From Aldehydirespirator sp965116865 (GTDB lineage Bacteria > Actinomycetota > Acidimicrobiia > Acidimicrobiales > Aldehydirespiratoraceae), in NCBI GenBank assembly GCA_965116865.1, contig OZ220727.1, forward strand, positions 1,364,001 through 1,428,000: 64,000 nt of DNA, written 5' to 3'. This document shows, one piece after another, positions 17,435 to 25,740 of this stretch. The position numbers and the translations under genes were made by a program. Under the pieces are notes generated by a model. That model made no database searches and was not told the DNA's origin. It saw only the letters and a program-made list of their open reading frames with translations. The stretch's first letter is position 1, and every line of letters starts with the position of its first letter.

Positions 17435-17616
17435 ACCGGGCCTCCCAGACCGGCCCGGCGGCCGCCAACTGCCGCACCGGGACAGACGCCAGCAGAGCGA
17501 ACACGCCGCCGGGCCTCCCAGACCGGCCCGGCGGCCGCCAACTGCCGCACCGGGACAGACGCCAGCAGAGCGAACACGGCACCGGGCCTCCCAGACCGGC
17601 CCGGCGGCCTCTAACT
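17435..17616. repeat. Three 36-bp repeats with two 37-bp spacers at the S41 protease stop codon
   Basis: Repeats lie at 17435-17470, 17508-17543 and 17581-17616 (two mismatches between first and last), separated by 37-bp segments at 17471-17507 and 17544-17580 that differ at one base. The last repeat holds the stop codon of the protease (17611-17613). The two spacers being the same suggests one insertion followed by duplication of the unit. Confidence 0.88.
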
Positions 17617-19719
17617 CGAAAGGCTGCGGGCCCGCTCGAGGAAGACGGCCATCTGGCTCCGCGTGGTGGCCCGATCCGGGCAGAACTCCAGCGGATCGGC
17701 CGAGCAGCCCCTGGTGACACCCGCATCGTGCAAAGCGTCGATAGCGGCCGCGTGGCGGCTGCCGTGCGTGTCGGCGAACCCGGCCGGCGGCGCCGGACCC
17801 AGACGGAACGCCCTCTCCAGGAAGCTCGCCATCTGCGCGCGGGTCACGGGATCGTCCGGACAGAACCGGACGGGTTCCGTGCCGCATCCGCGGGTGATCC
17901 CCAACTCGGCCAGCCGCTCGGCATGGGCGGCCCACCATCGGCCCGCGTCGATGTCCGCGAACCGGGACGCGCCGACCGCCGCCGGCTCCCGACCGTCGAC
18001 GACACGCGCAAGCCACACCGCCATCATCCATCTCGGGATCGGATCGCCTGGACAGAAACGGCCCGGCCCGCAGCCGGTGCCGGCGAGCACTCCGTCACCG
18101 GCCAGCGCAGCCACCGCGCCGATCGGCTCGCCATCCGTCTGCACGTCGCCGGGAAGAGCGCCGGGAAGCCCCGCCGCGGCCGCCGCCAGACGGGCAACGC
18201 CGATCGGGTGCCAGCAGTCCGAGAAGTCCATCTCCACATCGGGATCGATGCCCCCTGCGGCGCTTCCGCCGTCGGGCCCCAACCATCTGAACACCGTCAC
18301 CCGGACGCCCCCCAGCAAGGCGCCGCTGCGGGATTCCACAGCCCGTGTGACCTGGCCGGTGTTCTTTCCGTAGGTGTTCGCGCCCACCACGACGCCACGA
18401 CCATGGTCGCGCAAAGCCAGTGCCATGACCTCCGACGCCGAAGCCGAAGCCTCGTCCACCGCCACCGCGATCGGCAGCAGCGCCGGGTCCGGCAGACCTC
18501 CGTGCCCGCTCACCAAGTGTCGGAGCGTGTCGAGCCTCGACACCTCATGGATCACCACCTGCCGGTCCTCCAAGAACAACGCTGCGCTGTTGACCACCGT
18601 CTCCAGATAGCCGCCGGGATTGCCCCGCAGATCCACGACCAGCGTTTCGGCGCCGGAGTCGAGCAGAGCCTCGAGCTCGACGGCGAGATCCTCGTCGGTT
18701 CTCGCCGCGAACGAGTCGACACGCAGATACCCGATGCTGCCGGCCACGGTCCGGCCTGCCACCGTCGGAGCATGCACCGACTCGGCCGCCACCCGAAACG
18801 ATCTCGTGCGTCCGCTCCGCTCCACGACGACCGGCACGACGCTGCCCACCTGGAAAGCCGGCAGATCCTGCAGCCCGCAGCCCGAGCCCGACGGCACCAG
18901 ACCGGCGATGCTCTCCACGACGTCGTCGGGCATCAAACCGGCCCGCTCGGCGGGACTGCCCGGAAACACCTCCGACACCACCAGCCGGCACCTCTCCGAC
19001 GCTGCGCTGCAGGCGACCGCGCCGTCCAGCAGGCCCAGCCTCAGGCCGATGCCCACGAACGGCGTGCCCTCCTCCAGCTGCGCCAGCGTCGCCTGGTACA
19101 CCGCCGGCGACATAAGAAAAGTGTTGGGGTCCTCCAGCGAAGCGAACATCGCTGCGGAGGCAGCCCAGACAGCGGCCTCGGTGTCGCCCACCGCGTCGAT
19201 CTCGGTGCATGCGATCTCGAACTCGGGCGACGGCAGAGCGCACGCCGGGGCCGCCTCCGCGCCGCGCGGGGCCAGTCCCGCCTCCCGCACCCCCGTCGCG
19301 GCCGCACGGGCCAGGTCGTCGTCGGCCAACTCGACGACGTAGTCCTCCTTGAGTATCTCGAAGCTCCGGCACAGCAGATCGAAAACCTCCGGAGCGTCGT
19401 CGCACCCGACTCGGACAGCCACGGCCGCGCCGCCGGAAACGGACTCGGCTCCGCTGTCGGTCTCCTGAGCGCCGGCAGCGGCCGGCCACACCACGAGCCC
19501 TGCCAGGACCGCAGCCGCGAACCCGCCGCCAGCGCAATAGGGCGTGCGGGGAGATCCTGCCCGTGTCCGCCCTGCCAGGACCGCAGCCGCGAACCCGCTA
19601 CCAGGGAGCCGGCCGGCGAACACAACACGACCCCGACCACGACCCGCAACCGCGAACCCGAGACCAGGGAGCCAGCCGGCCAGGCGCCGAACCGCTTCGA
19701 TCCAGCCCGACACGGTCAC
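17611..19719 (-). CDS. S41-family C-terminal processing protease with SLH-like repeats
   Basis: This protein of up to 702 residues is exported: a hydrophobic segment GFAAAVLAGLVVWPAAAGAQ ends in a signal-peptidase-like AxA. It continues with the CtpA-type helical region, a PDZ domain (GIGLRLG to DDVVESIAG) and the S41 core. Catalytic Ser is in DEASASASEVMALALRDHG and Lys in ANTYGKNTGQ. The C terminus has three SLH-like repeats with paired Cys (GCGTEPVRFCPDDPVTRAQM), the same type as in the giant surface protein at 56-63 kb, so both may be held in the cell envelope in the same way. The N terminus contains the signal-like sequence repeatedly because 72-bp and 63-bp units were inserted in frame, so the true start is uncertain. 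Confidence 0.88.
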   Translation of the reverse strand: MTVSGWIEAVRRLAGWLPGLGFAVAGRGRGRVVFAGRLPGSGFAAAVLAGRTRAGSPRTPYCAGGGFAAAVLAGLVVWPAAAGAQETDSGAESVSGGAAVAVRVGCDDAPEVFDLLCRSFEILKEDYVVELADDDLARAAATGVREAGLAPRGAEAAPACALPSPEFEIACTEIDAVGDTEAAVWAASAAMFASLEDPNTFLMSPAVYQATLAQLEEGTPFVGIGLRLGLLDGAVACSAASERCRLVVSEVFPGSPAERAGLMPDDVVESIAGLVPSGSGCGLQDLPAFQVGSVVPVVVERSGRTRSFRVAAESVHAPTVAGRTVAGSIGYLRVDSFAARTDEDLAVELEALLDSGAETLVVDLRGNPGGYLETVVNSAALFLEDRQVVIHEVSRLDTLRHLVSGHGGLPDPALLPIAVAVDEASASASEVMALALRDHGRGVVVGANTYGKNTGQVTRAVESRSGALLGGVRVTVFRWLGPDGGSAAGGIDPDVEMDFSDCWHPIGVARLAAAAAGLPGALPGDVQTDGEPIGAVAALAGDGVLAGTGCGPGRFCPGDPIPRWMMAVWLARVVDGREPAAVGASRFADIDAGRWWAAHAERLAELGITRGCGTEPVRFCPDDPVTRAQMASFLERAFRLGPAPPAGFADTHGSRHAAAIDALHDAGVTRGCSADPLEFCPDRATTRSQMAVFLERARSLSS
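19497..19604. repeat. 36-bp direct repeat around a 36-bp segment inside the protease signal-peptide region
   Basis: Positions 19497-19532 and 19569-19604 match at 34 of 36 bases; 19533-19568 (36 bp) is unique. The repeat encodes the hydrophobic GFAAAVLAG of the signal peptide, so the unit adds 24 residues in frame. A third, more diverged copy lies 63 bp further on (about 19645-19680). Confidence 0.88.
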
Positions 19720-19807
19720 GAGGCGTGACGCTAACGCGGCGACGCCCCATCCGCGAACCCGTGGCGGCGCACCGTTTCCGCCATCTCAGCCCGAAGCGCA
19801 TCCCAGC

Positions 19808-20150
19808 GCCGCGCCAGCGACCCCCCAGACGCTCTCCCCCAGAAGATGCAGGCCTCGTTCGCCGCCACAAACGCACCGGCACCGCGCCAGCGACCCCCCA
19901 GACGCTCTCCCCCAGAAGATGCAGGCCTCGTTCGCCGCCACAAACGCACCAGCGCCGCGCCAGCGACCCCCCAGACGCTCTCCCCCAGAAGATGCAGGCC
20001 TCGTTCGCCGCCACAAACGCACCAGCGCCGCGCCAGCGACCCCCCAGACGCTCTCCCCCAGAAGATGCAGGCCTCGTTCGCCGCCACAAACGCACCAGCG
20101 CCGCGCCAGCGACCCCCCAGACGCTCTCCCTCAGAAGATGCGGGTGTCGC
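19808..20150. repeat. 73-bp tandem repeat, about 4.6 copies
   Basis: The unit starting GCGCCAGCGACC recurs at 19811, 19884, 19957, 20030 and 20103, always 73 bp apart and nearly identical. It fills the gap between the protease and the divergently oriented CDF gene. The first and last copies share an exact 36-bp edge (from CCAGCGCC to CTCTCCC) followed by further similarity, so a 36/37 subdivision is possible but not forced. Reading frames running through it are artefacts. Confidence 0.92.
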
Positions 20151-20235
20151 CGCTCCGGCCGGCAGCTGCGGCTTCGCAGCATCGCTAGCTGAGACTTCGG
20201 ATGCGCACGAAAGATCGCAGCTAGCCTTGCCTTCC

Positions 20236-21150
20236 ATGGCGGCCGGAGGCGGAACGAAGGCGATCCTCGCCGCCCTTTTCGCCAACCTCGGACTCGCCGT
20301 CGCCAAGTTCACGGCGTTCGCCTTCACCGGGGCGTCGTCGATGCTGGCCGAAGCCGTCCACAGCGTGGCCGACACCAGCAACCAGGCCCTGCTGCTGCTC
20401 GGCGGCCGCCTGGCCCGCCGCGACGCCACCACCCGGCACCCGTTCGGCTACGGGCGCGAACGCTACTTCTGGTCGTTCGTGGTCGCGCTGGTGCTGTTCA
20501 CAGTCGGATCCCTGTACGCCCTATACGAGGGGATCGACAAGATCCGCCACCCCCACGACATCGACTCGCCGGTGTGGGCCTTCGCCGTGCTCAGCGTCGG
20601 CATCGTGCTCGAGAGCTTCTCGATGCGCACCGCGGTCGTCGAATCCAACCGGGTGCGGGGCTCGGCGACATGGCTGCACTTCATCAGGCGGTCGCGCACC
20701 CCGGAACTGCCGGTGGTGCTGCTCGAGGACCTGGGCGCCCTGCTGGGGCTGGTTCTCGCCCTCGGAGCGTTGACGCTCGCCGCCGTGTTCGACGCGCCGG
20801 TGTGGGACGGAATCGGCACCCTGTCGATCGGCGTGCTGCTGGGGTTGATCGCTGTAGTGCTGGCGGTGGAGATGCGCAGCCTGCTGCTCGGCGAGTCGGC
20901 CACCGCCGACGACGACGCCGCCATACGCAGGGCCATAACCTCGACCGCGGGTGTTTCGGGACTGCTCCATCTGCGCACCCAGCACCTCGGCCCCGAGGAG
21001 CTGCTGGTAGGGGCCAAAGTGTCGTTCGATCCCGCCTACACCACCGCCGAGCTCGTCGACGCCATAGACCGGGTCGAGGAGAACACCCGGGCCGCGGTGC
21101 CCATCGCCCGCGTAATCTACGTGGAGCCCGACATCTCGCCCGGTCCGTGA
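20236..21150 (+). CDS. Cation diffusion facilitator family transporter
   Basis: This 304-residue integral membrane protein has the CDF signature in its first helices: SSMLAEAVHSVADTSNQ with the metal-site His and Asp, then RRDATTRHPFGYGRERYFW. Hydrophobic segments follow (SFVVALVLFTVGSLYALYEG, FAVLSVGIVLESFSM, LEDLGALLGLVLALGALTL, IGVLLGLIAVVLAVEM) and a cytoplasmic C-terminal domain. The family exports divalent metals such as Zn or Mn in exchange for protons; the substrate here is unknown. The ATG at 20236 is the first plausible start; the open frame extends back through the 73-bp tandem repeat but that part is not protein-like. Its stop overlaps the next gene (GTGA). Confidence 0.9.
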   Translation: MAAGGGTKAILAALFANLGLAVAKFTAFAFTGASSMLAEAVHSVADTSNQALLLLGGRLARRDATTRHPFGYGRERYFWSFVVALVLFTVGSLYALYEGIDKIRHPHDIDSPVWAFAVLSVGIVLESFSMRTAVVESNRVRGSATWLHFIRRSRTPELPVVLLEDLGALLGLVLALGALTLAAVFDAPVWDGIGTLSIGVLLGLIAVVLAVEMRSLLLGESATADDDAAIRRAITSTAGVSGLLHLRTQHLGPEELLVGAKVSFDPAYTTAELVDAIDRVEENTRAAVPIARVIYVEPDISPGP

Positions 21151-21830
21151 CCGTCGAACTGCACACCGCCACCAGCGGCGCCGGGCCTGCCGTCGTGCTC
21201 GTACACGGCATGGGCGACAGCGGCGCGGTGTGGGCCGGCGCCGTGGAGGCCCTCGATGCGGACTTCGCCTGCACGAGCATCGACCTGCCCGGCCACGGAC
21301 GCTCCCCCGCCCCACGCGAGCGCGCCGCGTACGAGCGGGAGGCCGTGCTGGCGTCGATCGACGCCGTGCTGGCCCGGACCGGCCCCGCCGTCTACGTCGG
21401 GCACTCGCTGGGCGGCTACCTCGGGCTCGTCCACTGCCTGACAAGGCCCGGAGTCGTCCGGGGGCTGGTGCTGGTGGCCGCCGGACCCGGCTTCCGCGAC
21501 GCGGCCGCCATGCAAGACTGGAACGACCGGGTGCGTCTGAGCGCGCCGCGCCTCACGATCCCCAGGGTGGCCGCCACGACCGCCCTGCACACCGACTCGA
21601 TGGTGATCGACCGGCTCGCGGAGGTGGCTGTGCCGGTGGGCCTGCTGGTGGGCAGCAGCGACCGCGCCTTCATGGCCGCCAACGACTACATGCAGCGCAA
21701 GCTGCCAGACGTGCGCCGCCGCACGGTCGCCGAGGGTAGCCACCGGTTGATGAGGACCCATCCCGAGGAGGTGGCCGCCATGGTGCGCGACGTGGCAGCA
21801 GCCGCCGCGACGACCCCCGCCGCACAATGA
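21147..21830 (+). CDS. Alpha/beta hydrolase
   Basis: This 227-residue protein shows the alpha/beta-hydrolase pattern: oxyanion-hole VLVHGMGDSG, DLPGHGRS, nucleophile elbow VYVGHSLGGYLG with the catalytic Ser, and a C-terminal EGSHRLMR that supplies the His. The substrate is not predictable. The GTG start overlaps the CDF stop (GTGA) and its own stop overlaps an ATG (ATGA at 21827), so it belongs to a coupled cluster with the CDF gene and the rhodanese. The junction with the rhodanese has been expanded by 65-bp tandem repeats. Confidence 0.85.
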   Translation: MTVELHTATSGAGPAVVLVHGMGDSGAVWAGAVEALDADFACTSIDLPGHGRSPAPRERAAYEREAVLASIDAVLARTGPAVYVGHSLGGYLGLVHCLTRPGVVRGLVLVAAGPGFRDAAAMQDWNDRVRLSAPRLTIPRVAATTALHTDSMVIDRLAEVAVPVGLLVGSSDRAFMAANDYMQRKLPDVRRRTVAEGSHRLMRTHPEEVAAMVRDVAAAAATTPAAQ

Positions 21831-22052
21831 CAGACCGGACCGGACCGCTGGTCGACGGCCGGCCAAGCCACGCAACGACCCCCGCCGCACAATGACAGAC
21901 CGGACCGGACCGCTGGTCGACGGCCGGCCAAGCCACGCAACGACCCCCGCCGCACAATGACAGACCGGACCGGACCGCTGGTCGACGGCCGGCCAAGCCA
22001 CGCAACGACCCCCGCCGCACAATGACAGACCGGACCGGACCGCTGGTCGACG
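21810..22052 (+). repeat. 65-bp tandem repeat making a ladder of coupled mini-ORFs
   Basis: A 48-bp stretch spanning the hydrolase stop and rhodanese start occurs four times, 65 bp apart (ATG at 21827, 21892, 21957 and 22022), with the same 17-bp filler between. Each of the first three ATGs opens a 22-codon frame (MTDRTGPLVDGRPSH...) whose TGA overlaps the next ATG as ATGA. The fourth ATG is the rhodanese start. The last repeats are identical, suggesting recent expansion. Confidence 0.93.
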
Positions 22053-22846
22053 CCGGATGGCTCGCCGCCCACGTCCACGCCGTGGTGATCGCCGACGTGA
22101 GGTGGTACCTCGACGGCCGCTCCGGCCGGGCGGCCTACGACCGCGGGCACATAGCGGGAGCCCGCTTCGTCGATCTGGACACCGACCTGTCGGGTCGGCC
22201 CACCGCCGGCGGCGGCCGCCATCCGCTGCCGTCACCGGAGGACTTCGCGGCCGCCATGGGCCGGCTCGGGATTGGTGACGAGACCACCGTCGTGGCCTAC
22301 GACGACGCCGGCGGAGTCATCGCTTCGCGGCTGTGGTGGATGCTCGACTGCCTGGGCGGCGACGCGGCCGTGCTCGACGGCGGGATCAGCGCCTGGCCCG
22401 GCAGCCTCCAGACCGCGGCCCCATCATGGCAGCCGGCCACGTTCAACCCCCGGCCCTGGCCCGCCGGCCGCTTCGCCACCATCAACGAGGTGGACGCGGC
22501 CCGCACCGACCCCGAGTCGCTGGTGGTCGACGCCCGGTCGGTGGATCGGTACCGGGGCGAGCCCAACGCCATAGATCCCCGCTTCGGCCACATCCCGGGC
22601 GCGGTCAGCATGCAGGCCGGCGACAACCTCCGCCACGGCCGGCTGCTGCCGGCGAACGACATGCGCGACCGCTACGAGCGGGCCGGCGCCGCCGACCGTC
22701 AGGTGATCGCATATTGCGGCAGCGGCGTGTCGGCCTGTCACGACCTGCTCGCGCTGCGTCATGCCGGGCTGGGCGACGGCCGGCTGTTCGTGGGATCGTG
22801 GTCGGCATGGGGAGGCGATCCCGACCGCCCCCTGGCCACAGCCTGA
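22022..22846 (+). CDS. Rhodanese-type sulfurtransferase
   Basis: This 274-residue protein has two rhodanese domains. The first (about 10-130) is the inactive structural repeat (RGHIAGARFVDLDTDLSG, DDAGGVIASRLWWML). The second (about 150-270) carries the active-site Cys in VIAYCGSGVSACHDLLAL. It transfers sulfane sulfur from thiosulfate or 3-mercaptopyruvate to cyanide or thiol acceptors; the length and the CGSGVSA loop suit thiosulfate or mercaptopyruvate sulfurtransferase, and I cannot separate the two. The ATG at 22022 begins MTDRTGPLVDAGWLAAH; the three copies upstream carry the same first ten codons. Translation probably depends on coupling from the hydrolase through the ATGA ladder. Confidence 0.9.
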   Translation: MTDRTGPLVDAGWLAAHVHAVVIADVRWYLDGRSGRAAYDRGHIAGARFVDLDTDLSGRPTAGGGRHPLPSPEDFAAAMGRLGIGDETTVVAYDDAGGVIASRLWWMLDCLGGDAAVLDGGISAWPGSLQTAAPSWQPATFNPRPWPAGRFATINEVDAARTDPESLVVDARSVDRYRGEPNAIDPRFGHIPGAVSMQAGDNLRHGRLLPANDMRDRYERAGAADRQVIAYCGSGVSACHDLLALRHAGLGDGRLFVGSWSAWGGDPDRPLATA

Positions 22847-22950
22847 CACCGTCCGGGGCGCCGCCGACAGAACAACCATCTATCGGTACAGGAACGGTGT
22901 TCGCGGCTCCGGGGATTTGGAGTGGGGGCGGGGCTTGAGCCCGTGCTGAT

Positions 22951-23025
22951 TGGCTGCCGAGGCAGGCCTCGAACCTGCGCCACCTGGATAACAACCAGGC
23001 GTTCCACCAACTGAACTACTCGGCA
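22951..23025 (-). tRNA. tRNA-Asn (GTT)
   Basis: On the minus strand the acceptor arm TGCCGAG pairs with its 3' partner, the anticodon loop reads TTGTTAT with anticodon GTT, the T arm has GGTTCGAGGCC, the discriminator is G and CCA is encoded (22951-22953). Confidence 0.93.
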
Positions 23026-23050
23026 TGGCTGATGGTGGGTGGTTTGGTAT

Positions 23051-23127
23051 TGGTCGGGCTGGCCGGATTTGAACCGGCGGCCTCCTCGTCCCGAACGAGG
23101 CGCGCTACCAAACTGCGCTACAGCCCG
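23051..23127 (-). tRNA. tRNA-Pro (CGG)
   Basis: On the minus strand a 7-bp acceptor CGGGCTG, a D arm with AGCGCAGTTTGGTAGCGC, an anticodon loop TTCGGGA with anticodon CGG, a GGTTCAAATCC T arm, discriminator A and encoded CCA (23051-23053) are visible. Confidence 0.93.
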
Positions 23128-23149
23128 ATGCGAACCAAGCTGTTCGCCG

Positions 23150-24541
23150 CTACTCGTCCGGCGGATAGCGGTGCTGGCCCTCGTGGCCCGCTGGGAGCCG
23201 GCATCGACGCTCGGATCGGACGCCGATGTGCGAGCATTGCTGCCGCAGGGGCACCGCCCGGTCGGGGGCCGTGGCCACCGCGTCGACCCGGCTGCCCCGC
23301 CCGACGCCTGCTGGGCCTCCGTCGGGACCCATCCGCCGCAGAACGCTGACCAGATCGGGGGTGTGGTATCTGCGATGCCGCCGTCCGCCGGTAGCGCCGA
23401 CAATGCCGGCCGATTCGAGCGAATTGAGCGCTCGGCGGGCAGCCTTCCGGCTGATGCCCAATCGCTTCGCGACCATCTCGGCGTCCAGTACGGGCATGGA
23501 CGGGAGCAACGGCAGGAGGCGCGCGGCCGCAGAGTCCCTGCGGAACTGGCCCGCTGCCTGCCATCGCGTCGAGATCGCCTCGACTCGACGCGCCGAGGCG
23601 GCCGCCGCTTGGGCCGCGTCCTGGCAGGCTCGGTTGAAGACCCTCAGCCACGAGCGCAGAGCCTCCGAGCGAGCCAGTGCGTCACTTCTGTCGCACTCGA
23701 CGGACTGCGCGGCGTGGAGTGCGTCGTAGTAGGTGCGCCTGTTGTCGCTCAGCGTGGTGCTGATCGGCACGGCGCCGCGCGCTGTGTCCGCTGCGTTCAG
23801 GACCGTGTGTATGAGAGCTCGGCCGGTTCGTCCGTTGCCGTCCTCGAAAGGGTGGATCGTCTCGAACTGCGCGTGAGCGACAGCCGCCTTGAGGGGGGCC
23901 GGGTGACGACTCGTGTTGAGATACTCGATCAAGTCGGACATGAGACCAGGCACTCGATCCGGGGGCGGCGCCACAAATGTGGCATCGTCCACCAGGCATC
24001 CGGGCGGGCCGACCCAGATCGGTTCGTCGCGCAGCACGCCGCCGATGGCGCGGTCGCGAGTTCCCGCGAACAGCGCCCTGTGGAGGTCGAGCACATCGTC
24101 CAGCCGACAGGTGCCGCCAGCCTTCATCTGGGCCCCCAGGTTCACCGCATGAGTGATCTGCTTCGCGGCTCCCAGCGTGAGAGCGTCGTTCTCATCGGAC
24201 ACGGCACGCCCCGCCGCGTCCAAGTAGCGCGCCCACGCTAGCCCCGACTCTGTGGACACGACCCCTTCGATCATGCTGGACCGGATGCTCTCGTCGCGGG
24301 CTGTCATCCAGTCGGCGATAGTTGCGCCCATGTCCGTCCACGGCAGCGACAAGATCGAGACGAGCGCACGGTCCGCGGCAGTCAAAGCCTCCAGGTCGTC
24401 GGCGCTCAGGACGGGATTCCATCCTTTCAGAAGATGAGGGACGTAGGCGCGGTAGGACCGCCTGCCGTAGCCTCCGGCGGTCCTCATCCAGGCCGAGGCC
24501 TCTACATGCTCGCCCACACCACTCATCTTATCTGTCCGCAT
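23150..24541 (-). CDS. Fic-domain protein with N-terminal inhibitory motif and winged-helix tail
   Basis: This protein of about 460 residues contains the Fic active site HPFEDGNGRTGRAL (near residue 230), which transfers AMP or another nucleotide part to target hydroxyls. The motif SSMIEGV near residue 90 fits the (S/T)xxxE(G/N) inhibitory helix of class II Fic proteins, with its Glu positioned to block ATP binding. The C-terminal third has LDAEMVAKRLGISRKAARRALNSLESAGIV, a winged-helix DNA-binding domain, so it may also act in regulation. Starts at 24541 or 24526 are both possible; neither has a clear ribosome binding site. It lies alone between tRNA genes, a common place for acquired genes. 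Toxin-like or regulatory role is inference. Confidence 0.9.
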   Translation of the reverse strand: MRTDKMSGVGEHVEASAWMRTAGGYGRRSYRAYVPHLLKGWNPVLSADDLEALTAADRALVSILSLPWTDMGATIADWMTARDESIRSSMIEGVVSTESGLAWARYLDAAGRAVSDENDALTLGAAKQITHAVNLGAQMKAGGTCRLDDVLDLHRALFAGTRDRAIGGVLRDEPIWVGPPGCLVDDATFVAPPPDRVPGLMSDLIEYLNTSRHPAPLKAAVAHAQFETIHPFEDGNGRTGRALIHTVLNAADTARGAVPISTTLSDNRRTYYDALHAAQSVECDRSDALARSEALRSWLRVFNRACQDAAQAAAASARRVEAISTRWQAAGQFRRDSAAARLLPLLPSMPVLDAEMVAKRLGISRKAARRALNSLESAGIVGATGGRRHRRYHTPDLVSVLRRMGPDGGPAGVGRGSRVDAVATAPDRAVPLRQQCSHIGVRSERRCRLPAGHEGQHRYPPDE

Positions 24542-24602
24542 GTGCTACTCGTGGCCAGAGTATGGGACACTTGGCTTGCTAAGTGGGCGCATGGGCTATT
24601 GA

Positions 24603-24691
24603 GGAACGGGCGGGATTTGAACCCGCGGACCCTCTGTGAGGGCCTTCGCCTTAGCAAGGCGACGCAATCAGCCTGGCTCTGCCACCGTTCC
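24603..24691 (-). tRNA. tRNA-Ser (GCT)
   Basis: On the minus strand the acceptor GGAACGG pairs with CCGTTCC, the anticodon loop TTGCTAA gives GCT, and a long variable arm (GGCCCTCACAGAGGG) identifies a class II tRNA. The T arm has GGGTTCAAATCCC. CCA is not encoded and the discriminator reads T, which is unusual for Ser and deserves a check of the end point. Confidence 0.88.
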
Positions 24692-24846
24692 GTGTGTTGG
24701 GGCCGGGGTGCCACTAGTGAACGAGGAAGCTGTAGAGGGCCAGTGGACTGTTGAGTTGCTCGTAGGCGGCGACTCGGATAGCTCCATGCCCCCAGGACCG
24801 GTCTGGTTCTCTGTGCGGACGGGGAACCATTTCCGTTAGCCATGAG

Positions 24847-25527
24847 TTAGAGGTCTCCAGAGGCTTGTACACGACCTTCCCACGCAGAGGTGCAGCCAAG
24901 CAGGAACGGATGCAAGGCGAATAGATCGAATACGGCCACCTCTGGCGTTGCGACAGTGACAGGCTGCAAGTGACCTGTCCAGCTCATGACTTGTTGCCTG
25001 ACCGTCGGAAACTCGTCAATGCGAGGGGTGTGGAACATCTCGATGCGCGCCAAGCCACGAAGAGAGCGGCATGGGAGGTGGCCATTAGTAGCGAAATGGT
25101 CCGCCATCAGCGCTTGATGTGAAGCGCCGTGACGTGCCGCGGCCGACAATCCCGCCAAGTAGTACTGGTGACCAAGGTGCCGCATCATCGGCTCCATGAA
25201 CGTCTTAGGATCGATGCAACCACCCACCGCAGGAACCCAGCCGTGCCTAGTGACACACACCATACTCGTGTCGAGTGCGCCTGTGAGGCGCATGTACACG
25301 GCGTCCGGGCACAAGTCGACTCTCTCGCTCCAAGTGATGCCGCCGATGGGGCCGATGTAGACGCCGGCGAAGAACTCAGGGTCCTCCCACGCGGCAAACA
25401 CGCCCTTGCCGGCGAGATGGGACAGGTCGACTTCGCCCTCTACGCCGTTGTCGTACCGGAGCCAGATCCGGTAGGGCTCGAGAGCGCGCACCTCTACGGG
25501 GCGTGGCATCAGATCTGTCGTCGTCAT
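24847..25527 (-). CDS. DUF2442 / AbiEi-like antitoxin chimera, probably truncated
   Basis: This 226-residue protein appears to be two partial proteins joined. Residues about 8-95 match the DUF2442 pattern (RIWLRYDNGVEGEVDLSHLAG, GPIGGITWSERVDLCPDAVY). From about residue 120 it resembles the C-terminal part of AbiEi-type antitoxins (HQYYLAGLSAAARHGASHQ, then TVATPEVAVFDLFAL). The usual N-terminal winged helix of AbiEi is missing and the C terminus ends early. No AbiEii toxin gene lies beside it. It could be a genuine fusion or, more likely, a remnant formed by deletion. The ATG at 25527 is chosen because the DUF2442 part begins shortly after. Confidence 0.55.
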   Translation of the reverse strand: MTTTDLMPRPVEVRALEPYRIWLRYDNGVEGEVDLSHLAGKGVFAAWEDPEFFAGVYIGPIGGITWSERVDLCPDAVYMRLTGALDTSMVCVTRHGWVPAVGGCIDPKTFMEPMMRHLGHQYYLAGLSAAARHGASHQALMADHFATNGHLPCRSLRGLARIEMFHTPRIDEFPTVRQQVMSWTGHLQPVTVATPEVAVFDLFALHPFLLGCTSAWEGRVQASGDL

Positions 25528-25740
25528 GCGGTCAACGATGCCGAGCACGCACATGCACAACCCGCCGCGAGCGTAGGGCATCGCTGATCTGGGGGCAGGT
25601 GTCGTGGTGCATCATCGATCTCCGGCCGGCCGTGCGCGAGGACCCACAATACGATGCGCTGATGGCCACGAGGCGGCACCACGGCCGCAAGAAGCCCAAC
25701 GGTTGCGAGTCGAACCGTCCGGCGTGATGCTTGCCCGCCA

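Noticed and set aside
19808..20150. CRISPR array
   Set aside because: The period is 73 bp but the whole unit is conserved, so there are no differing spacers. Treated as a tandem repeat.
19846..20235. N-terminal extension of the CDF transporter
   Set aside because: The open frame passes through the 73-bp tandem repeat and encodes only repeats; the conserved protein starts at 20236.
25598..25727. Short plus-strand frame ending before ppx
   Set aside because: It has only a GTG without ribosome binding site and no recognisable family.
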